17,033 nucleotides of DNA from an uncultured Actinomycetes bacterium (GTDB lineage: Bacteria; Actinomycetota; Acidimicrobiia; Acidimicrobiales; Microtrichaceae), in the NCBI GenBank assembly GCA_903930035.1, contig CAIYXG010000182.1:1-17033 (forward strand), in the 5' to 3' direction. Shown here one piece after another: positions 13,803-17,033 of the stretch. A model generated the notes under the pieces. It had not been told where the DNA came from, did no database searches, and saw only the letters and a list, made by a program, of their open reading frames with translations. Numbering within the stretch: position 1 is the stretch's first letter; each line of letters opens with the position of its first letter. Both the position numbers and the translations under genes were made by a program.

Positions 13803-16193
13803 GCACTGGGGGGACGCAGACGTAGGCAGGCGGTCGACGCACGCTCGGCGGGCTCCGAGGATCCCTCCTTCTCCGTGCACTGGTCGCAGATCGTGCTGGC
13901 GTTGCTCCTGGGCCTGGCAGTGGCGGGCCTCGTGCTGCACGCCATGGACGCCCGCCGGGACGAGCGCCGCATTGCGGCAGCCGTGGCGCAGCTGGAGGCC
14001 GACTCGCAGTCGGTGATCGAGGTCCAGCGCCGTGCGCTCGACCTCTACGACGCCATCGACGGCTGGGAGGAGGGCGGTCCGGTCGGTCCGGTCGAGTCGT
14101 CGCTCTCGGCGCTGGACCAGCAGCTCGACTCGACGAACAGCGCCGGCACGTCGTTCCGCTCCCTGGTCCGCGGCCCCTTCCTCGACACGCTCACGCAGCT
14201 CCGGCCCACGATCACTGGCCCGGCTCCCGACGTCGCTGCGGCCTACCCGCTCGCCGAGAACTTCGAGCGGGCGACGGTCGGTCTCAGCAGGAACTACGAG
14301 GAGCTGCTCAGTCCGGAACGGCGGACCGAGGTCGTCGGGGACGACAGCAACGAGAAGCGCGGCATGCGGCTGGTGCTGCTGGTGGTCCTGCTCGGTCTCT
14401 CCCTCGGCACCGTCACGGTCCTCCGGAGCCGGTCGGCGTACCGGGCGGCCAAGGACCGCTTCGACCGCGACCGCGAGGAGCTCGACCGGGCGTCCGTGCT
14501 CGAGCGTGGCGAGGCCGAGATCCTGGCCGGCATCGTCGAGGGCGAGCCGGTCGGCTCACTGGTCGTGAGCGTGCTCGACCTTGCCCACCGGTTGACGGGC
14601 GGCTGCCTGCGGTTCGTCGTCATGCCGGGGCTCGACGTCGACGGGATGCCAGAGGTCGTCGTCCGGTCGCTGGGTGGTGACTGCCGCCTCGGCACGTCGG
14701 TGTCGGACGTGGCACCGTCCGCCGCGTGGCCGGTCAGCGCCGGTGCGGGGCTCGAGCTCGGCACCCTGGAGCTGTGTGCCGGGGAGGACGCCCCGCCGGT
14801 CGACGACCGGATCGACGACGTCGCCCGCCGGTGTGCCGACCTGGTGGCGCTGATCGTCGACCGCGCGCTTGCCGAGGAGCAGCTCCGCTACCGGGCCACC
14901 CACGACTCGCTGACGGGCATGCCCAACCGTGAGCACCTGCTCGAGGTCGTGGCCGAGGGGCTCCGCGCACGCGGCGCGCACCCTGACCACGAGGTGGCGC
15001 TCATCTTCTGCGACCTCGACCGGTTCAAGCTGGTGAACGACACGCTCGGCCACCGGTCCGGCGACGAGCTGATCCGTGCCGTGGGCCGCCGCATGTGCGC
15101 CAGCGTGAACGGCACCGGGACCGTGATGGCCCGGCTCGGCGGGGACGAGTTCGTCGCCGTGTGCACCGGTCCGTCGGCCGGGGTGCGGGCGGCCGCGCAG
15201 GCCGCCGACCTGGTGGCCTGCCTGCAGAGCAGGTTCGTGGTGGACGACGCCGAGCTCTTCGTCACGGGCAGCTTCGGGATCGCGGTGGCCGACGACGTCA
15301 CGACGACGCCCGAGCAGCTGCTGCGCAACGCCGACATGGCCATGTACGCCGCCAAGCGCGACCCGCTCACCACGGTCGTCCGCTACGACACCAACCTCGA
15401 GACGGGGCTGGCGGCCCAGCTCGAGATCGACGTCGCGCTCCGCGAGACGCTCGCCCACGACGGCCTCACCGTCTACATGCAGCCGCTGTTCGACGTGGAC
15501 CGCGAGCTGCCGGTCGGCGTGGAGTCGCTCGTCCGCTGGGAGCACGGCGGCGAGCTGCTCGCGCCCGCCGCCTTCCTCCCGGTGGCGCGGGCCAACGGCC
15601 TGATGGGCGAGCTGGGGCGGGTCGTCGTCAGCAAGTCCCTCGACGCGCTCGCCATGGTGCGGGAGCAGGCACCCGACCTGTCGCTGTGGCTCAACATGGA
15701 CCGGCTGCAGCTGCGCGACGCCCGGTTCCCGGCCCTGCTGGCGGCGGAGCTGGAGCGCACCGGGGTGCCGGCTGCCAACCTCGTGCTCGAGCTGAGCGAG
15801 GAGGACCTGCTGCACGTCGAGGAGGTCGGCGACGTGGTGACGGAGCTGCGCGCGCTGGGCGTCCGTCTGGCGATGGACGACTTCGGCACGGGGTACTCGT
15901 CCATCGTGCGGCTCACCGAGCTGCCCGTCGACATCGTCAAGCTCGACCGGGCGCTGGTGGCGGGACTCGCCGAGGGCGGCGAGCGTGCCGAGGGGATCCT
16001 GGCGGCCTCGGTCGCCCTCGTGACGTCGGCCGGGCTCGACGTGGTCGTCGAGGGCGTGGAGACCACGGCAGAGCTGGACACGGTGCGCCGTCTCGGCTGC
16101 TCGGTGGTGCAGGGCTACCTGCTCCGGCGGCCGGGGCCTGCGGCCGAGGTGCTGGCCGAGTGCGTCGGCACGGCGGTTCCTGCGCCGCGCTGA
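13800..16193 (+). CDS. Membrane sensor GGDEF-EAL cyclic-di-GMP protein
   Basis: The protein has 797 residues. A basic cytoplasmic N-terminus precedes TM1 (30-49), an extracytoplasmic helical region (50-188) containing ALDLYDAIDGWEEGGP (79-94), TM2 (190-209), a charged coiled-coil-like linker (212-238), a GAF-like segment (about 243-355), GGDEF (360-530) and EAL (545-790). GGDEF is intact at 447-451 and the RxxD inhibitory site is missing (GTGT, 438-441). EAL reads ESL (575-577), but the other catalytic positions are kept: N632, E664/E667, D693/D694 in DDFGTGY, K714, E751/E754 and Q771. Both synthesis and hydrolysis are therefore possible. The frame opens upstream at 13494 inside the divergent gene; ATG 13800 is chosen for its box and for alignment with the paralogue. 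No known sensor domain is recognised outside the membrane. Confidence 0.92.
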   Translation: MALGGRRRRQAVDARSAGSEDPSFSVHWSQIVLALLLGLAVAGLVLHAMDARRDERRIAAAVAQLEADSQSVIEVQRRALDLYDAIDGWEEGGPVGPVESSLSALDQQLDSTNSAGTSFRSLVRGPFLDTLTQLRPTITGPAPDVAAAYPLAENFERATVGLSRNYEELLSPERRTEVVGDDSNEKRGMRLVLLVVLLGLSLGTVTVLRSRSAYRAAKDRFDRDREELDRASVLERGEAEILAGIVEGEPVGSLVVSVLDLAHRLTGGCLRFVVMPGLDVDGMPEVVVRSLGGDCRLGTSVSDVAPSAAWPVSAGAGLELGTLELCAGEDAPPVDDRIDDVARRCADLVALIVDRALAEEQLRYRATHDSLTGMPNREHLLEVVAEGLRARGAHPDHEVALIFCDLDRFKLVNDTLGHRSGDELIRAVGRRMCASVNGTGTVMARLGGDEFVAVCTGPSAGVRAAAQAADLVACLQSRFVVDDAELFVTGSFGIAVADDVTTTPEQLLRNADMAMYAAKRDPLTTVVRYDTNLETGLAAQLEIDVALRETLAHDGLTVYMQPLFDVDRELPVGVESLVRWEHGGELLAPAAFLPVARANGLMGELGRVVVSKSLDALAMVREQAPDLSLWLNMDRLQLRDARFPALLAAELERTGVPAANLVLELSEEDLLHVEEVGDVVTELRALGVRLAMDDFGTGYSSIVRLTELPVDIVKLDRALVAGLAEGGERAEGILAASVALVTSAGLDVVVEGVETTAELDTVRRLGCSVVQGYLLRRPGPAAEVLAECVGTAVPAPR

Positions 16194-16212
16194 GCCGTGG
16201 GTCCTGCGGCTC
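16192..16212 (+). terminator. Weak hairpin at the end of the membrane GGDEF-EAL gene
   Basis: GAGCCG (16192-16197) and CGGCTC (16207-16212) form a perfect 6-bp stem with a 9-base loop, starting within the TGA stop. It is much weaker than the hairpins after katG and the baeRF gene, so termination here may be partial. Confidence 0.25.
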
Positions 16213-16286
16213 CCGGCCCCCAGTTCCTCCCTCTCTGCATCTGGCCGCGCTCGGTGGTCGGCTGAACGAGTTGCGTGAGGTTCCGT

Positions 16287-16302
16287 TAGGGTGCGGCACA
16301 TG
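16287..16302 (+). promoter_or_regulatory. -10 box and leaderless ATG start of the second sensor gene
   Basis: TAGGGT (16287-16292) is followed after 7 bases by ATG at 16300. A weak -35-like TGAACG (16263-16268) lies 18 bases upstream, comparable with TGAACA at the same spacing in front of the 13687 gene. There is no Shine-Dalgarno sequence. Confidence 0.5.
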
Positions 16303-17033
16303 AGGCGGACGGGGGGTCAGCACGTGGGTGCAGCCGTGCAGCCCGACGCGGCCCCGGCCACCGGCCCACGGTTCCGCATCCACTGGTCGCAGGTGCTGCT
16401 CGGGGTGCTGCTCGGCGTCGCGCTGGGCGGACTGGTCTTCCACGCCATCGACGCCGAGGAGGACAGCGACGAGGTCAGCGCCGCCCTGATCGAGCTCGAG
16501 GCGGACTCGGGCGTCCTGATCGAGGTCCAGGACCGGGCCCTCGACCTGTACGACGCGGTGGACATCTGGGAGGAGGGCGGTCCCTACGCGACGGTCCGGG
16601 TGGCGCTGACCAACCTTGACGCGCTGCTGGCGTCGACCAACGACGCCGGGACCAAGGTCGAGTCGCTCGTCGGTGAGCGGTTCACGGAGGACCTGGCCGC
16701 GCTCCGCCCCACCATCAGCTCCCGGTCGGCCGACCCCACGGCCGCCTACGACCCGGCCGAGACCTTCGAGCGCTCGGCGGTCATGCTCAGCCGCAAGTAC
16801 GAGGACATCCTGAACCCGCAGAGCCGTGTGGACATCCTGGGCGCCGCCAACCACGACGAGCGGGGCGTCGGCCTGGTGATTCTGGTGGTCGTCCTGGTCC
16901 TGCTGCTCGGCGTCGTGTCGATCGTCCGGACCCGGTCGGCGTACCGCACCGCCAAGGAGCGGTTCGAGCGAGACCGCGAGGAGCTGGCCCGGGCGTCGGT
17001 GCTGGAGCTCGGCGAGGCCGACATCCTCGCCGG
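16300..17033 (+). CDS. Second membrane sensor protein, paralogue of the 13800 gene (partial)
   Basis: The frame is open from ATG 16300 to the window edge (244 codons, no stop). From F25 onward it aligns without gaps over 220 residues to the neighbouring sensor protein: HWSQ before TM1 (about 31-50), EVQDRALDLYDAVDIWEEGG (75-94) outside the membrane, TM2 (about 191-210), and TRSAYRTAKERFERDREEL (211-229) in the cytoplasmic linker. By this similarity, downstream GAF-like, GGDEF and EAL domains are expected beyond the window, but they are not seen. The first 24 residues differ between the copies. Tandem orientation, the shared architecture and similar start signals indicate duplication followed by divergence, probably giving related receptors for different or graded signals. 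Confidence 0.88.
   Translation, partial: MRRTGGQHVGAAVQPDAAPATGPRFRIHWSQVLLGVLLGVALGGLVFHAIDAEEDSDEVSAALIELEADSGVLIEVQDRALDLYDAVDIWEEGGPYATVRVALTNLDALLASTNDAGTKVESLVGERFTEDLAALRPTISSRSADPTAAYDPAETFERSAVMLSRKYEDILNPQSRVDILGAANHDERGVGLVILVVVLVLLLGVVSIVRTRSAYRTAKERFERDREELARASVLELGEADILA

Noticed and set aside
14556..16301. Long minus-strand open frame (581 codons) opposite the GGDEF-EAL gene
   Set aside because: The plus strand encodes unmistakable GGDEF and EAL domains here; the antisense frame is a His/Arg-rich shadow.

Overview
This is a very GC-rich window with strong G/C bias at third codon positions, many GTG starts and Thr/Pro-rich extracellular linkers (runs such as TTTTTVP). It looks like a chromosomal segment of a high-GC actinobacterium, most likely of class Acidimicrobiia. 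That placement is inference from composition and protein style; no rRNA or marker gene is present. I see no tRNA, rRNA, CRISPR array, insertion sequence, integrase or phage gene.

Layout. 1-117 is the C-terminal tail of a catalase-peroxidase (KatG), followed by a strong terminator hairpin (132-164). 456-1475 encodes a bacterial archaeo-eukaryotic release-factor-like (baeRF) protein. Its leader holds a possible 14-codon upstream ORF, overlapping the start as ATGA, and two competing hairpins. A second strong terminator (1490-1540) and a possible minus-strand gene remnant precede a DedA-family membrane protein (1809-2468). A two-gene operon for unrecognised cell-surface proteins follows (2578-3558, 3573-6269). 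On the minus strand lie a TauE/SafE-type permease (6287-7192), a double split-barrel PNPOx-like protein (7256-8194) and a DUF808/YedI-type membrane protein (8232-9179); the last two probably form one transcription unit. A small lipoprotein (9284-9910, +) runs tail to tail into an uncharacterised, probably (alpha/alpha)-toroid protein (9907-11352, -), and one CTAG supplies both stop codons.

The right third is a cyclic-di-GMP cluster. A cytosolic GAF-PAS-GGDEF-EAL protein (11432-13687, -) is divergent from a membrane sensor GGDEF-EAL protein (13800-16193, +). A paralogue of the latter (16300 to the window edge, +) aligns without gaps over 220 residues, including an extracytoplasmic sensor region that I cannot match to a known domain.

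Expression signals. Eight genes, apparently first in their transcription units, have a TA(C/G)NNT box 6-8 nt before the start codon and no clear Shine-Dalgarno sequence, as expected for leaderless transcripts. In contrast, 456, 3573, 8194 and 9179 have Shine-Dalgarno-like sequences. This pattern was used to choose several starts (1809 and 2578 in particular). The best candidates for something undescribed are the shared sensor domain of the tandem GGDEF-EAL proteins, the surface-protein pair, and the leader of the baeRF gene.
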